DNA from: Sapria himalayana
Lineage: Eukaryota > Streptophyta > Magnoliopsida > Malpighiales > Rafflesiaceae
DNA length: 64,000 nucleotides
NCBI GenBank assembly: GCA_029783825.1
Contig: JAREIK010000385.1
Location: 3,082,501 to 3,146,500 of the forward strand
Direction of reading: 5' to 3'
Shown here: one piece after another, positions 46,483-59,561 of the stretch
Layout: the number at the start of each line of letters is the position of its first letter
Numbering within the stretch: position 1 is the first letter of the stretch
The notes under the pieces: generated by a model
The model's database searches: none
Told to the model about the DNA's origin: nothing
What the model saw: only the letters and a program-made list of their open reading frames with translations
Position numbers and translations under genes: made by a program

Positions 46483-46790
46483 TAAAGGTATTAATTGGGT
46501 CGAGCAGCTTGAGCATGGCATAAGGCACATCATGATTTAATCATGCCTAGCATGACATGACCCAGTTCAAAAGTTGTTCTTGGAAATATCACGAGCCAGC
46601 CCATGACATGGCTTGGGCCTTGCTAGGCCAAAGTTTTCGATACAAGAATCATGGCACAACACGATCCAATATGATAGCATATGCTTGCTGATTTCGAACT
46701 AGGCTAGCTTGTCCAAGTCTGACTCAGCTTGGCATGACCCAACATGACTTGGCAAAAAGGAATGTCACCAAGAGTTTTGTATTCTCTAGA
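46483..46790. mobile_element. Second CpG-decayed hAT-type short element
   Basis: Starts TAAAGGTATTAATTGGGTCG, a worn form of the hAT end, followed by GCATGGC / GCCTAGCATGACATGACCC words in both orientations. A possible right end (GAATGTCACC) lies near 46775. No target duplication is proven. Confidence 0.4.
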
Positions 46791-46879
46791 TAACAAAAGT
46801 TGTAGTGATAAAGGAATTCCATGAATTTAAAATTTGTTCACTAGAATTCATGAACATGGCCACAAGAATGCCTGGACTG

Positions 46880-47640
46880 AAATAAATTTTCTTAGTAGCA
46901 CAAAGTCACGACATCATGAAAGCAATGACTAAGTTACATTCTTTTTGAAATACTAAGTTGTAATAGTGAGAATGACTGTGATTGATTTACTTGCTCTCTA
47001 GAATACATTTAATCTTGTGCAATATATTTATCTTTTCAAAAAGCTCATTTTTTTTCTTTTATACTTGAGCGACTGGTTTCAAAATTTAAGTCGAAAGTCA
47101 TAACTTTTTAGAATGTGTCATGACTTTGGACTCTTTCTAGTTTAAAATATTGTGACATTGAGAATGGTCATAGCTACATATTTTGTCTATCGAACACAAA
47201 GTCATATCACTAAAAATAGGTCATAGCTTTGGTCTCTATCTTACATTAGATGACCATGGCACTAAAAATGGTCATGACTATACTCATCAATAAAACACAA
47301 AGTCGTAGTATTGAGAATAGGCTGCAACTTTAGTCTCTCTCTTACATTAGATGGCTAAGACATTGAAAATCATTATGACTACACATTTCATCTCTAAAAT
47401 AAAAAGTTGTGGCAGTGGAAATATGTTACGGCTTTGAGGTCTGGTATCCCTCTTGCATAAAATTTGTGTGGCATTGAAAATGAGCACAACAATATATTTT
47501 GCCTATGTACCACAAAGTTGTGGTACTAGAATGGTCATGTCCCACAAAAAATTTGTCTCTATAACCAAAAGTCACGGTGCTGAATATGAGTTATAGCTTT
47601 GACATTAAATGATTTTGTTACAATACTTAATTTTATATTT
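46880..47640. repeat. Diverged tandem array with GTCATGAC / CACAAAGTCGTGG words, period about 110-120 bp
   Basis: About five units, each holding CACAAAGTC(A/G)T(A/G), an (A/T)TTGA(A/G)AATGGTCATGACTA segment and TCTCTCTTACATTAGATG. The words resemble the internal repeats of the copia LTR at 21.9-22.4 kb read on the other strand, so this is probably LTR DNA of a related element in plus orientation. Confidence 0.6.
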
Positions 47641-48879
47641 AGGTGCATCTCAAATGCTAGTTAGATGAGAGTTTCTCGTCCAATATCATTGCACAAGTAT
47701 ATAAGTTATACAAGTAATAAAGTAGATAGTCAATCTAGATATTGATCCCATAGAGATTGCACGTGTAATATCAAGTCAATCAACTATAATTAATAGCTAC
47801 TCTACTAGGCATAATGAATATAATTCAAGTCATAAATCTTATATTCTAAATATGATATATATTTTTATATACGATGGAATTCATAAATATATGAATAAAT
47901 GTAACTCATATGACTATACTTGCATAATTAACATATATTCTTGGCTTTGTTACCACTTTGCAAAATTAACATATATTTCCTTGTGTTTCAATGGAGAAAA
48001 CCATTTGAATAAATGTAACTCATATGATTATCATCACCTTGCAAATCACATGTGTCTATGCCTATCACACGGCTTACTCGTCACCATTACCTATTATAAT
48101 ATGTAACTCCCATACTATTGGTAAAATTCTTAGGAGAATATTTTATTTATTACCCAACATAAATCTATGGTCAATTCCTCTAAAACATATAAAAAGAAGT
48201 GGCCTATAAAAGTATTAATACTTTTGGATTCATGAGCACTATGAGTATGCTCACAATAATTAAAATTACCTCAATTTTAGGTTTTGACATATGAGTTTGT
48301 TCTCACAATGCTATCAGATAGATTATCACTTCCTTCAAACTGTACATGTTAGTATGTTTCATGTCTAACCTATCATCGTCCACCACTCCATTCATGTAAG
48401 AACCCACCAATAGCTAAAAACCTTGTTTAAATTTTATTTAAGTATCAAATCATCAATAACCAATCATCATTAAACAAAATATCACATATAAAGTATTAAA
48501 CAAAGCATGTATTATAATAAATATATTACATTATTCTTATATTTATTCTTTAGCTTAAAATTAGAGAGGATAGCATATAAGGCAAGTAGAAATTTATCTC
48601 ATATGAATTTGAATGCTCAATTTCAACCATCAAGAGAACCTATATTTCAAAATCTAAATCTCTCAAAACTTTCTTAATTTTATTTGATTTGCTCCTAGGA
48701 GGGGGTCAGAATACATGCATGTCTTTAAGAATTTATGCTTGTGCCTTGCATTTCTCTTGTGTCTTGTGGATCATTCTGAAAATGGATGTGTGAGGTTTTT
48801 TGATTCATCTTCCTTTTGCCACTCATGAATTATTGTTTGAATTCATCAGGTTTTCCTAATATATTCGAGCATCATGAGG
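47641..48879. other. Unassigned non-coding stretch
   Basis: Contains a diverged direct repeat of AATAAATGTAACTCATATGA (about 47900 and 48010) but no coding frame with recognisable similarity. It lies between two blocks of LTR-like tandem repeats and may be the interior of a deleted retroelement. Confidence 0.4.
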
Positions 48880-49560
48880 AAGTTTCTTTAATTGGAAGTC
48901 ATAGTGTTGTATAAAAGTTATAACTTTTGTCTTTTGGTTATGTAACACAAAGTCTTAACATTAGGTATGAGTCATGACTCTAGTCTCTTTCCTCTGCTTA
49001 ATGGTAATGATTCTAAGAAAAATTAGGACGACTCATTTAGCTTCTATAATACAAAATCGTGGTCCTAGATATGAGTTGTGACATGAGTCTATTTCCTCTT
49101 CTTGGTAAGCATGATGCAGGAAAAAGTCACAATAGGTCATTTAGCTTCTATAACACATAGTCAAAGTGATTAAATGTAGTCTTACCTTATACATTTAGTC
49201 CCTACAACACAAAGTCAGAGTATTGAAATGTGATCCTAACTTGTGTATTAATTCTTTGTAGCCCATTGTCATTGTATTGAGTAATAACCACAACTTTGAT
49301 TTCTCTCTTGAGCCAAGATTCACTACACTTGTATTGGTTGTGACTTGAGTTTGCCTCTTTGTAACATTTTGTAGCCAAAAGTCATAATTTCAAATCATAT
49401 TCACAACTTTGGGTTGAGTATTTTGTGGATTGATAAAGGAAAAGTCAAAGCAAATTGAGGTTGTCATGACCTTTAACACGAGTGTGGTCCTTGGTTGCTG
49501 CAATATAAAAAAATATGTTACACAATAAAATAATTTTGTCAACAAGGTGCTAGGGTTGTG
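48880..49560. repeat. Second block of LTR-like GAGTCATGACT repeats
   Basis: Units of about 120 bp with ACACAAAGTCNNAGT, GAGT(C/T)(A/G)TGACNC(T/G)AGTCT and CATTTAGCTTCTATAACAC. Same style as 46880-47640. The two blocks could be the two LTRs of one decayed element. Confidence 0.55.
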
Positions 49561-51404
49561 ACATACAAAGATTTCTATGATAATGTGGGTAGAGTTTTTG
49601 GCTAATAATGGATTAAAAACTAATTCATAAGTACTCAAACATGTAACCAAGTCATAGCATGTCAGATGCTATGACTAACATGACTTTATGCTATTTTATT
49701 CATCAACTTTACCAAGCCACATATTTCATACTAAAAACTCTCAATTTCATAATTATTTATCAGAATTCTTTAAAACTAAGTTTTGATAAAATTATGACAA
49801 ATAAATTCATCTTTAAGGCAGATCACATCATTAAAATAATATAAAATAGTTAGTATTATTAGATATTTGGTATATGAACAAACTCATGCACTAAAATCAT
49901 TTCTTGTTTTTGAGCAATCTATCTCAACTAAACAATATAGACTTCTCTCCTAAATAAATATTCATTATACTTGTGTTAGAGTGTTATAGTATACCAAAAT
50001 GGTGGGGCTACTTATTTTTGTTGTTAGTTAAAGAGTTGAGTGGGGTTTTAGTTCTATTATTAAATTTTAGAATTAATGAATGATGAACTACATTTTATGT
50101 GACTGCCTATATATTATTATTATATCATAGTGTAGAAAAAAATATTCTTTGGGTTGCATGCCAAACATTGCTACATTTAACATTCATAGTGAGACCATAA
50201 ATGAGTTTGTATCTCAATCAGTAATCTCTGCTATCTAGGCTAGTTTTTCATTATATTTCTTCACTTCTTTTCTTTGTTGGTTTTTCTTTTGATATTGGAT
50301 CATCCCAACAACTTACATCTTTTGAACTTATTTTTTTGAGTTTTTATTCCATGGAAGCCATAACTTTTTTGAATGTAGTGGTGCTGTGCTAGGCTACAAG
50401 TTGAGCATTTACTTTTTGTAACACAATTGATGTAACGTGGAATCAAGTCTACTACTTTTATTTTATGGAACTTTAAAGTCATGGCACTATTGGAAGTCAT
50501 ATCTTTGATCACTATTTTATTATTTTTCTTTGATTCCTTATAAATCTCCAAATCTACTATTTCCTCCATTTATTCATCATTCATTTTATTAGCCACCACT
50601 TGATATTTTTCCTCGACCATTATTTCATGTGTAATCTTTAATTTCTCTTCTTTATTTTTTCCATAATTGTGCATCAAAAAACTGAGTGTTTTGCTTCTTT
50701 TTCTTTATCTTTGGAGTGGTCTTCTCTACAATTGTTTGAAGTTGTTACTTTAAAGAATGACATGACTTTGTGATATTCATCTTCATCAATTTCTGCTATG
50801 TCGCTTTCATACCTCCATATTTGTTCTTCTACGTCATCTCTCTTGAATTTGTCGAGCCATTAGTCATCTACGAAGTTTTTCCATTAAAAGTTGACATATT
50901 GTTGCATTGCTATGCAGAAAAGATAATCTATCCTCTAATAACCTTTTTTGTCATTGTTAGAACAATTTACCCCCTTATAAAGGTTGAATTTAACATATTC
51001 TTCACTCACTTGAAGTATAAATTTTTTATTCTTCAAATTAATAAGGGCTTGTTTAGTAGTAAAAATGACTATCTCAGCATCAATAGATAATATTGATCTT
51101 CTTCCATACCCAATATAACAAAATTTGCAGGAAAAATAAACACACTTCCCTTAATCAATAGATCTTCATTAATACCCATTGGATGTAAAGTCAATCAATC
51201 CACCAATCGGAGTGAGAAAAAGTAATAGTGATTTCAATGAGCCTAAATTTTTATGCTATCAATAAAGGCATCGAGTTGACTTTTGATCCTAAATTACAAA
51301 GTGTCATACAAAATATGTGTTTTCCAATCATACACGATAAGTAAAACTTCTTGTATCTTTCAATTTCTTCAGAGGGTTGTGTTCAATGGTTGTACTACAT
51401 TTAT
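49561..51404. other. Unassigned AT-rich spacer DNA
   Basis: Only short frames with no recognised similarity; one on the minus strand at 50300-50569 is lysine-rich and has two Cys pairs but no known motif. This is the right part of the spacer between the inverted-repeat arms. Confidence 0.4.
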
Positions 51405-51479
51405 ATCAAACCATATTATATCAAAATGATAATTATAAAATAAGCATAATATTAATAAATAACAATCAATCTCAATGTT

Positions 51480-52727
51480 AATCGACGTCTATATACAAAT
51501 TGTTATCACCATGTAAGCATATGATGGTATCACTAGTTATAGACTCAATATCATATAAGTTTCATGAGTTATCTACAAATAACTTTTATACTACCATTGA
51601 TCTATCATGATTGCCCAATCTCTAATCTTCATAGTCCTTTATACTTGCAAGTGTCTTAATAAATGTTAGGAGTAATCTAAATCTTTTATCTAAAATGACA
51701 TTGACTATAATAGAAAAAATAAACTATAATGCTATGCTAGACACTAGAAGAGTTAATAGATCTCGACTATCTTAGACATTATGGGATAGGTGGATTCGTA
51801 TGATTTCTATCATTATAAAATATCAAGATTTTAATTATCATTATGTGATAGAATTGAGTAGTAATCAATATCTTAGTACCAAGACAACTCATTCCTATTT
51901 GATGAACGACCCATTTTTCCCACTTGCAAACTAAATAGAAAAGGCATCATCTCCGAATATGATGTCTATGTACATGCTCAGGGATGCAATTACTATTATA
52001 CGTAGTGTCATAAAATAAATTGGTCAATTTTTTGTGAATGAACCTTTCAGGTTGATGGCCATTGTTCATGCACATGGATATGCATACCAAAATAATTTTT
52101 ATCCTTTCTACCTTAACCATATGATCCATGCAAGCAGCCAAGCAATAAAGAAATGAAATAGTAGACCAATACTTTAAATATTTGGTTTTCATCTTAACAG
52201 TCATGACACTAAAATATAGGGTGACCTCTAGATTGCTAAATATACTACTAATATCACATTGTATATGAGTATAATGCAAGTGGTGGCAGTGAATACAAAT
52301 GAATACAGGTTTATCATTTCTGACAAAATCTTCAGAAATTTCATAAAATAATTTTATATATCCCAACTTGAGTTGGCAATATAAGTTCATCACTCTTACT
52401 ATTAATGTAGTAAGATATCACTTGTTTATATCCAATACATGACTTCAATATCAGGTAAGTGTAATTCTAATAGTTTCTCACATTTATTTGAAGTTTCTTT
52501 TTCATTAGACTCAGACAAATATAGACTATCAAACTCTTATCGTCTATTAAGCATCCTAAGATATTTAAGTGAGTTTAATATTTTCTCTAATGTTGGAGAA
52601 TTAGCCTTCATCTATACTTGTACTTTCACGTTAATAATGTGACACATACTCTTAATATTTAAAGTCTCACATAATGGCCCGACTCTAATTATTTTAACAA
52701 ACATATTAATAGCAACTTCATTATTAG
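51480..52727 (-). pseudogene. Older hAT transposase relic D' (3' half)
   Basis: Minus-strand reading gives KTKYLKYWSTISFLYCLAA, CMDHMVKVERIKI and NNGHQPERFIHKKLTNLFYD. It matches relic D in the left arm with few changes, but lacks the 497-bp insertion: the single target GTCTATGT is at 51964-51971. Confidence 0.85.
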
Positions 52728-53384
52728 TAGAGGTGTCAAACGGCCCATTTTTAGTGAGCATGTCCGTGCTTCTGTGCTAGACCAGGCATGGCACGGTTCC
52801 TATTTCGTGTCGTGCCTGGCCCGTCATGGTTCCTTCAGGCCAAGCCCGGCACAGCCAGTAATTTTACCATGCCGGGTTAGGCCCGTAAGTGCCAAATCAG
52901 GCCCGTACGTGCATGTTTAAAATTTTTTTTATTTCTTTTATTTCTATATTAAAAGAATATATATTATATTAGATAATGTTTAAAAATTTTAAAATTATAA
53001 CGTGAAAATTGTTGAATAGTTATAAAGTTTAATTTTTTGTATTATATTTTAATAAATTTAGATTATTATTTATTAGAATTAAATTATAGAAAATATAATG
53101 AAATTTTTAAACACTAAAATAAATTAAACACAAATTTTCATTAACAAAAATTACAAAGTCACAAAGCCAAATGCAAACCAAGCATCCAATCGATCAATCC
53201 CAAACCAAAGCAAAAACAAATTAAATGTAAATAAAAAAGCATACAATGCAAAACAAAATCGAAAACAAAAATCAAAATCAATAATAACACAAATCGTCAA
53301 CTGTGTCCGTGAGGCATCAAAATCAAGTGGCAATGGCATGTGGCATGGCATTGGCAACTGGCAATGGGCAAGAGCAACCACATC

Positions 53385-55402
53385 AATCATCAATCGGCAT
53401 ATCATGATCATCATCAACCGCAACATCAAAATTACTCTCATATGGATCATCATCAGCAGCAATCAATTCCTTTGCTTTCGCAGTGGATGTAATCCCTATC
53501 CCAGCATGATCCTGGATGCTAAACCTCAAATCTTTTTAGTACTTCATGCATGCTAAGGCCTCAACAATATCTGGACGTAATCTTGACCTCCTATCCGAAA
53601 TCATAATCACTACAATAGAAAAAGTAAACTTTGATGCTATGCTCGACACCTGAGGAGTTAGTAGATCTCGTGCCATCCTAGATAGCACGGTAAAGGTGGA
53701 CTCATATGATTTCCACCACTGTAATATATCAAGATTATTAGTATCAAAATATGATAGGATTAAGTAGTAATTGATATCTAAGTACTGAGAAAGCTCGCTC
53801 CTATGTGACAATCCACCCCGTCGTTTCCCCCTCGCTAATTGAATGGAAAAATCGTAATCTCCGAAGATGGTATCTATGTCCGTACTTACAGTCTCGCTAC
53901 TATTACCACCATAACTAGTATCATAGTATGTGAATAGGTAAGTCAAAATGTTATTTACCCCTTCCACCTAACCCTAGGGTCAATGCATGCAACGAGACAA
54001 TAAAGAGATGAAATGGTAGAGCAGTACTTTAAGTACCTAGTTTCCATCTCTACAACCATATGGCTAAGTGTTGGGTTAGCTCAATATTTTCTAAACATGC
54101 TATTAAAAGTGCATATGCACTTGAGTACAATGCAAGTCGTGAGAGTATAAACTGACAAACATATTTTTGTCATATCATAAAAAATCTTCAGGAATTTCAT
54201 AAATACAATTCCTATAGAACAGTCAGTGTTGACAATAATAAGTTCGTCACTCTTACTATTGACATAGTCGGTTATCATGTGTTTTATCCAACACATGACT
54301 CCAACATCATATACGTGTAGTTTGAATAGTATCTCACATCCGATTGGAATTTCTTCTTCTTAAGATTCACAGACTAACAGAGACTACAAACTCATGTTGT
54401 TTGCGAGGCGTACGAATGTATTTTAGTGCATTACGTATATTATCCAACACGGGGAAACATACCTTCATACCTTCTTGTACAATCATGTTAATCACGTGAC
54501 ACATGCATCTGACATGAAAAATATCTTCTAATTGTGTGTCTTTAATATTCCTAACAAACATATTAATCACTACTCCATTATTAGAATGTGTTATTGAATG
54601 TGATACTAAAATTTTTATTTTATATTGTCTAAAGATTTTCATCATACACTCAAAAATGGCCGGGCCATCATGAGGATGAAGAATCTCGGAGAATACTAAA
54701 ATTTTTTTATTCATTATCCAATTAGAATCTATATAGTGGGCGGTGAGACATGCATAAAATGAATCATCGTGACTTGTCCAGATATCGGATATCACGGACA
54801 TCACTCCACTATATGCCATAAATTCATTATTATTTTTTATTTTTCTAACTTATATATTTTTAGTATGTCATTCCTAGATGTGGACCTAGGAATCCTACGA
54901 TAGGAATGCTAAAAATATGTCTGCATGATGCACACTACCCTTGGATCTTCCGAAAATTTGATCGGAAGACCCATCTATGTGATAAGTCTAGCCATGGCAT
55001 CCCTCCCCAACTCGCTGGAGTATATGAAGGAAGTAAATTTTGAGACTAAACTCAATCTAGTCTCAAAAAATGCAGTGCCAAGTTGGGTTTGACTAGGATC
55101 TAATGGACAATGTTTTTTGGTGCATAATTCGACATGCCTCTTAAGGTGCCTAGTCCCCAACAAACTCTTACATGTTAAAAGTCTCATACAATATTTACAC
55201 TGTCATTTCTTATTCCTCACCCCTAAATTTTTTTATTTTATTATATTAAAATGAGTTCAAACTATAGAAGGCCTCCTAGTTTTTTGTTTTTTAGAAGTTT
55301 GGGTTGAGATGACTGGAGAAACCAAAGTTTCAGCAGCCTTAGACCTCTGTGTAATATTTTCATTTTATAAATTTAAATATGTTTCATTAGTATTTGTCGT
55401 TT
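53385..55402 (-). pseudogene. hAT transposase relic, copy C
   Basis: Same protein family and same main lesions as copy B: the TAG before MGLPI, the frameshift after QHEF (EFVVSVSL) and the altered MAYSG start of the catalytic domain. It keeps YCMRLLTCKSL in the BED region where copy B has a stop, and an unbroken LDILQWWKSYE. The shared lesions show that the copy was already dead when the locus was duplicated. Confidence 0.9.
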
Positions 55403-55639
55403 TTAGGATTTTTATTAATCAGAATAGTTATTTAGAGACTAGATGACTGATTTTAAAATTTTCTATTTTTTGGTCTAAAGAGAGAAACTAGAGAGAGAGA
55501 GTAAAAAAAACTTAAAATAAATTACCCGATAAAAGTAGTGAGGTCGATCGCGTGCACGGTGCCCCACAGTCAAGCTCAAAATTCAAAACTCAAGTTGAGA
55601 TTCTTAAAAATCCAATCCGAATGCCGAAATTCCAAGTTG

Positions 55640-55680
55640 AGATTCCCCGCGGGTCGGGTCTGATCAGACACGACCCGCAG
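55640..55680. repeat. Hairpin of hAT copy C, relative of the 9927-9972 stem
   Basis: CGCGGGTCGGGTCT, a loop GATC, and AGACACGACCCGCAG pair with two mismatches over about 15 bp. Position relative to the transposase agrees with copy A. Confidence 0.8.
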
Positions 55681-55800
55681 TCTTTTTTACGGGAGGGGCA
55701 AAGTGAGAGGGAAACGGGACGAACTCGTGCCGGTGTGCCGTGCCACGGGCACCAAACCGTGCCGGGTCAGACATGGCCGAACCATGCCGTGCCTCCTGCT

Positions 55801-56902
55801 GCAAAAGGAATGTTTCTCATTGGACGATGAGGCAACAATAATAGCCCACAAAGTAATGTTAATACTCAATTATTTTTGAAACAAGTCCAAAATTAAGATT
55901 TTCTAACAATGTATGAGTGTAGTTATTATCTCTCCTTCCATTTATTTATTTAAACCCTATTGTCATCACATCAAGCAACTCAATTTCTATTTAATTCAGA
56001 ATCAAGTTTATGTTTTCATTTCTCAAAGTTTTGGACATCTAACATGTTGTGATGCCATGCTCAAGGTATGCCACGAGTTTCTGAATATCCTATTTTATTT
56101 ACAAAGTAAACATGTTGGTAGTTTATTTTCCTTGCAAAGATTAATCTTATGGTGTTGTAGTTGTATGCACAAATAATTGATTATTATTCATACAACTCAT
56201 GTGTGTTCCACGTATAATCATGATATAATTGATGCAGTAACTAATTTTCCAAATACATATTGATTAATATTATTACGTACTTATCACATCATAATATATA
56301 TGTCATATATACATGACATCATACTTTATATGATATGTATACGAGAGATAGAGAAAACAAGTGAAATATTTTTAGAAGTTATGACATATATATGATATAT
56401 ATGTGACATCATTAAAACTCGCTTTACCCATCCCAAGCATACTAAATAATACCTTATATTATAATATATATGTCATGTGTGTGAGAAATAAAGAAAACAA
56501 GTGAAATATTTTCAGAAGTTATGTCATGGAACACAATAATATATTTTCTCTAGTTTGTGTGAAAAATAAAAATATCTTTTTTTCAAGATAAAAGTTTTGT
56601 AAGACAACATTAGTGAATCAGCTGTACCTGAAAGCAAAATGTGTGAATATATATAAAATTAAGGTAATTTAATGTTACACATAATCGGCTAATTAAATTT
56701 GTGGGCCCTTAGTTGGGGTTACAAAATCTTATTAAATTGGATGATTGGGATAGATAGATAGCTTATGTGTGTGTTTATTTGTTGCAAAATTTTATTTTTA
56801 AGATTTAGTAGACCTCAACATTTGTATGAGAAAATTTTTGTTAGGGAACTATGCTTCTTTTATTTTGAAATTATATTTTCAAAAATATGTTTGCATGAGT
56901 TA
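55801..56902. other. AT-rich stretch with a duplicated 33-bp block
   Basis: GAGAAAACAAGTGAAATATT and following bases occur at 56351-56383 and, with two changes, 140 bp later. ATATATGTCAT words are frequent. No gene was recognised. Confidence 0.5.
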
Positions 56903-57291
56903 GAACAACTCTAATGGGAATTGCTATAAAGGTGTCATCTCCATAACTGTTAAAATGATACCCAAACAACAAAAAATCATGCTCCAATAGAGGTGGCATC
57001 AGAAGTGGCAAAATGTCATCAAAGGTCTTGGGGTACCATATCCAGTAACTTTTGAGAAAGAAATGAGAAGATGCAAAATAGCAGTTGGCTACTGTTCATC
57101 TCAACAACTCTCAATGCAATCAAAGTTTAATTAATTTATTATTAAAAAATATGTTAAATTATTAAAATGGCATCGCATTTCGGCACATATCATTGGAACA
57201 AAAATACTATTCAAATACTATTCAAATACTATTCAAGATTTCAAAATAGCACATGACACCCTATTTTTAGTATTCACCATTGGAGTTGCTC
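56903..57291. mobile_element. 389-bp MITE, PIF/Harbinger-like, TTA duplication
   Basis: Ends GAACAACTCTAATGG and CCATTGGAGTTGCTC are inverted repeats (13/15), flanked by TTA at 56900-56902 and 57292-57294. Inside, ACTATTCAAAT is repeated three times near 57208-57240. The GAGCAACTCCAATGG end is a common plant MITE terminus. Confidence 0.75.
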
Positions 57292-57294
57292 TTA

Positions 57295-58766
57295 GGTAAT
57301 CATAATCAAAATTATTATTCTCCTAAAATATTTTTTCCAAATTATGAAAGTTTGAAAACTCTAATTTCAGTGGATCATAATAATGTAAACTAAATTAAAT
57401 GCCCTAGCTTTCTTACAAGTTCAATGACAAAAAAAAAAAACTACCATGATTATAAATGTAAAATTAGGTCATTACCTTATATTCATGGCTAATTATAGAA
57501 AACATCAAGTCCCATTATTAGTTACTATATATATTTATGTTAAAACTTACTACAGGAATAATATCCAAGAATTTCAATGTGACATAATTAATCATATCTA
57601 GCAAAATATAATACAGTGACATGTTGCTACACAATTCTAATTTGGATGCATTAATTTGCGAGCCTTGGTTTTTATGTGTTACTAATTAAATTGTGTGGTG
57701 TATTCTCATTTATGGATCCCTTTCAGGCTAGGAGGGTTCATCGAGTAATTAAATCTCAATATATTTTTGACCCTTCAGAGTAAAATTCAATAGTTAAGTT
57801 TTTTGCAAATATATTTTTTTATATCAAAGTTCAATGATCACTAAAAGAAGTAAATAAATATTTAAATTATATAGTGAAAAAGAGATGAATTATAGTACTT
57901 TTTTTATACTCCAGACATTATATTTGTAACTATAATGCTTAGAAAATTAACTATAAAGTGAAAATTAGATAAATTATAGTGAAAAAAAAAAGATGAATTA
58001 TAGTAATTTTTATTCATAAAAATTATATTTGTGAATATTAGAGTTCATCTCATTTTAGCTAAATAATGATCATATTATTAGCAATTCGAGGTAGGGCAAC
58101 GTAGTTGCATCTTGATTACATGATCAAATAGTATACTCTTTCCAAATGATTTTTAACTTTCTAGATTGCATGATCAATTTGTCATCTGCACATGCACCGA
58201 GAGCAAACGGCACATGCACCGAGAGCAAACGGCACATGCACGAGATACATGATGAACTATGATAATACTGCGATTATATATAATTTACATGCACATTGCA
58301 TAGAAAATAAATCACACAATAATACACATACTGCACAGAATAGATTGCAATGGGGAATATATCTATATAAATAAATTATAAAGATCAAACTAGGGAAAGA
58401 GGGGGGGGGGGGGGGGGGGAAGGAGAAAAGGACAAATCGTGTTCTTGTGCACAACTACACATTGAGTCACTGAGAGGAAAAAATCTCAACTTTTTTTGAA
58501 ATAAAGAACACATGTATCCCCCCAACTTGTTTTTTCTATGTTTATTGAAAATTGATGGGTCACTTTTCCTCGTCCAAGAGCCACCTCGTGTATCTCGAGA
58601 AAATGGAACACACCCTGGTCCGCCACGTTCCATACCTACCAAAAAAAAAAAAAACAAAAAACAAAAAAGACAAAATGGAAGATACTAAAAATAACAAAAA
58701 TAGTTTTTAAAATAATAATTATTTATTTTTATTAAATAACCTAAAATAATAAAATAGACACACAAT

Positions 58767-58801
<35 letters not shown>

Positions 58802-59160
58802 GTATGATTTTTATTAGATATGAAGTAGTGGAAGGTAGTTAAGGGGAAAAATTAAATGAGTACTAAAATTTAATTATTATTGAGCTAAATTATGAGACAA
58901 ATATATTAATTATAGGCTACAGAGATGATTTATTAATTATTTTTTTTTTTATTTGGGGAAAAAAAATTGTCCTCTAGCTGGCTAAGAAGGGAAGGTAAGA
59001 CCCACTCCCACACGGCCAAGTCCTAATAATAGACAACTCCTTAATCTCAAGACAAAAAACATCATTATAAATAATATTTCAAAAATTCAGATATAAGTCG
59101 AACAAATGCATGCAACGGCTCTCATTAGACACTTGATGAGTGGGGCCCATCCCGTCTCTG
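57295..59160. other. AT-rich DNA upstream of the REC/CLU-like gene, simple repeats
   Basis: Holds a 22-bp tandem repeat (CACATGCACCGAGAGCAAAC..., 58189-58245, 2.4 units), a 19-base G run (58401-58419), A-runs near 58640, and (TA)n/(TATG)n at 58769-58805. No gene recognised. Confidence 0.6.
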
Positions 59161-59308
59161 TTAACATTCCTGCATGGGCACTGCTCCTGCCCTACCGCCT
59201 GCACCAAGGAGAACCGATCAGCCATCTGTGGTCAGTTCTGTCTCCTCGTTAGCCAAGAGAGAGAAACTGCACCAGAGAGAGAAAAGCGCACAGAAGAGAA
59301 ATCCGGCT

Positions 59309-59316
59309 TATAAAAG
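59309..59316 (+). promoter_or_regulatory. TATA-like box upstream of the REC/CLU-like gene
   Basis: TATAAAAG lies about 250 bp before the start codon, in a GC-richer stretch with GAGAGA repeats. It is a plausible core promoter, but it may lie within the leader if transcription starts further upstream. Confidence 0.4.
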
Positions 59317-59561
59317 CGGCAAAGAAAGAGAAATTCATAAAATTAAGCGAGCGACAACTCTTAAATTTGCAGGAGGAAAGATCGAGTCGCCAGTAAGTTC
59401 ATCGTGATTACCGTTGTAGGTTTCACCACCAAAAGCTATCAGCGAATCACTGATAATGGCGACTAGCGACGCTAACTCCGACCAGCGAATGCACGCAATT
59501 AACTGAACGAATTGTTCATATCTGTTTTCGTCTCGATCAACTCTACCGCGTAGCAACGAGC

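Larger units (their letters stand above)
51405..55402 (-). repeat. Right arm of large inverted repeat
   Basis: Reverse-complement counterpart of 39600-45265, made of relic D' (51480-52727) and hAT copy C (from 52728). The junction between the two relics is the same as in the left arm (ATTATTAG | TAGAGGTG here; CACCTCTA | CTAATAAT there), so one composite locus was duplicated. Confidence 0.85.
52728..55800 (-). mobile_element. Decayed hAT copy C
   Basis: The right terminal repeat (TAGAGGTGTCAAACGGCCC) starts at 52728. Transposase text runs to 55402. The 5' region contains the hairpin near 55645-55676, and GC-rich GTGCCGTGCC text runs to about 55800, where the element ends without a recognisable 5' terminal repeat. 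It keeps a single 3' half, unlike copy B. Confidence 0.85.

Noticed and set aside
58385..58657. Minus-strand frame ending in a proline run
   Set aside because: The proline run is translated from the 19-base G homopolymer. No other support.
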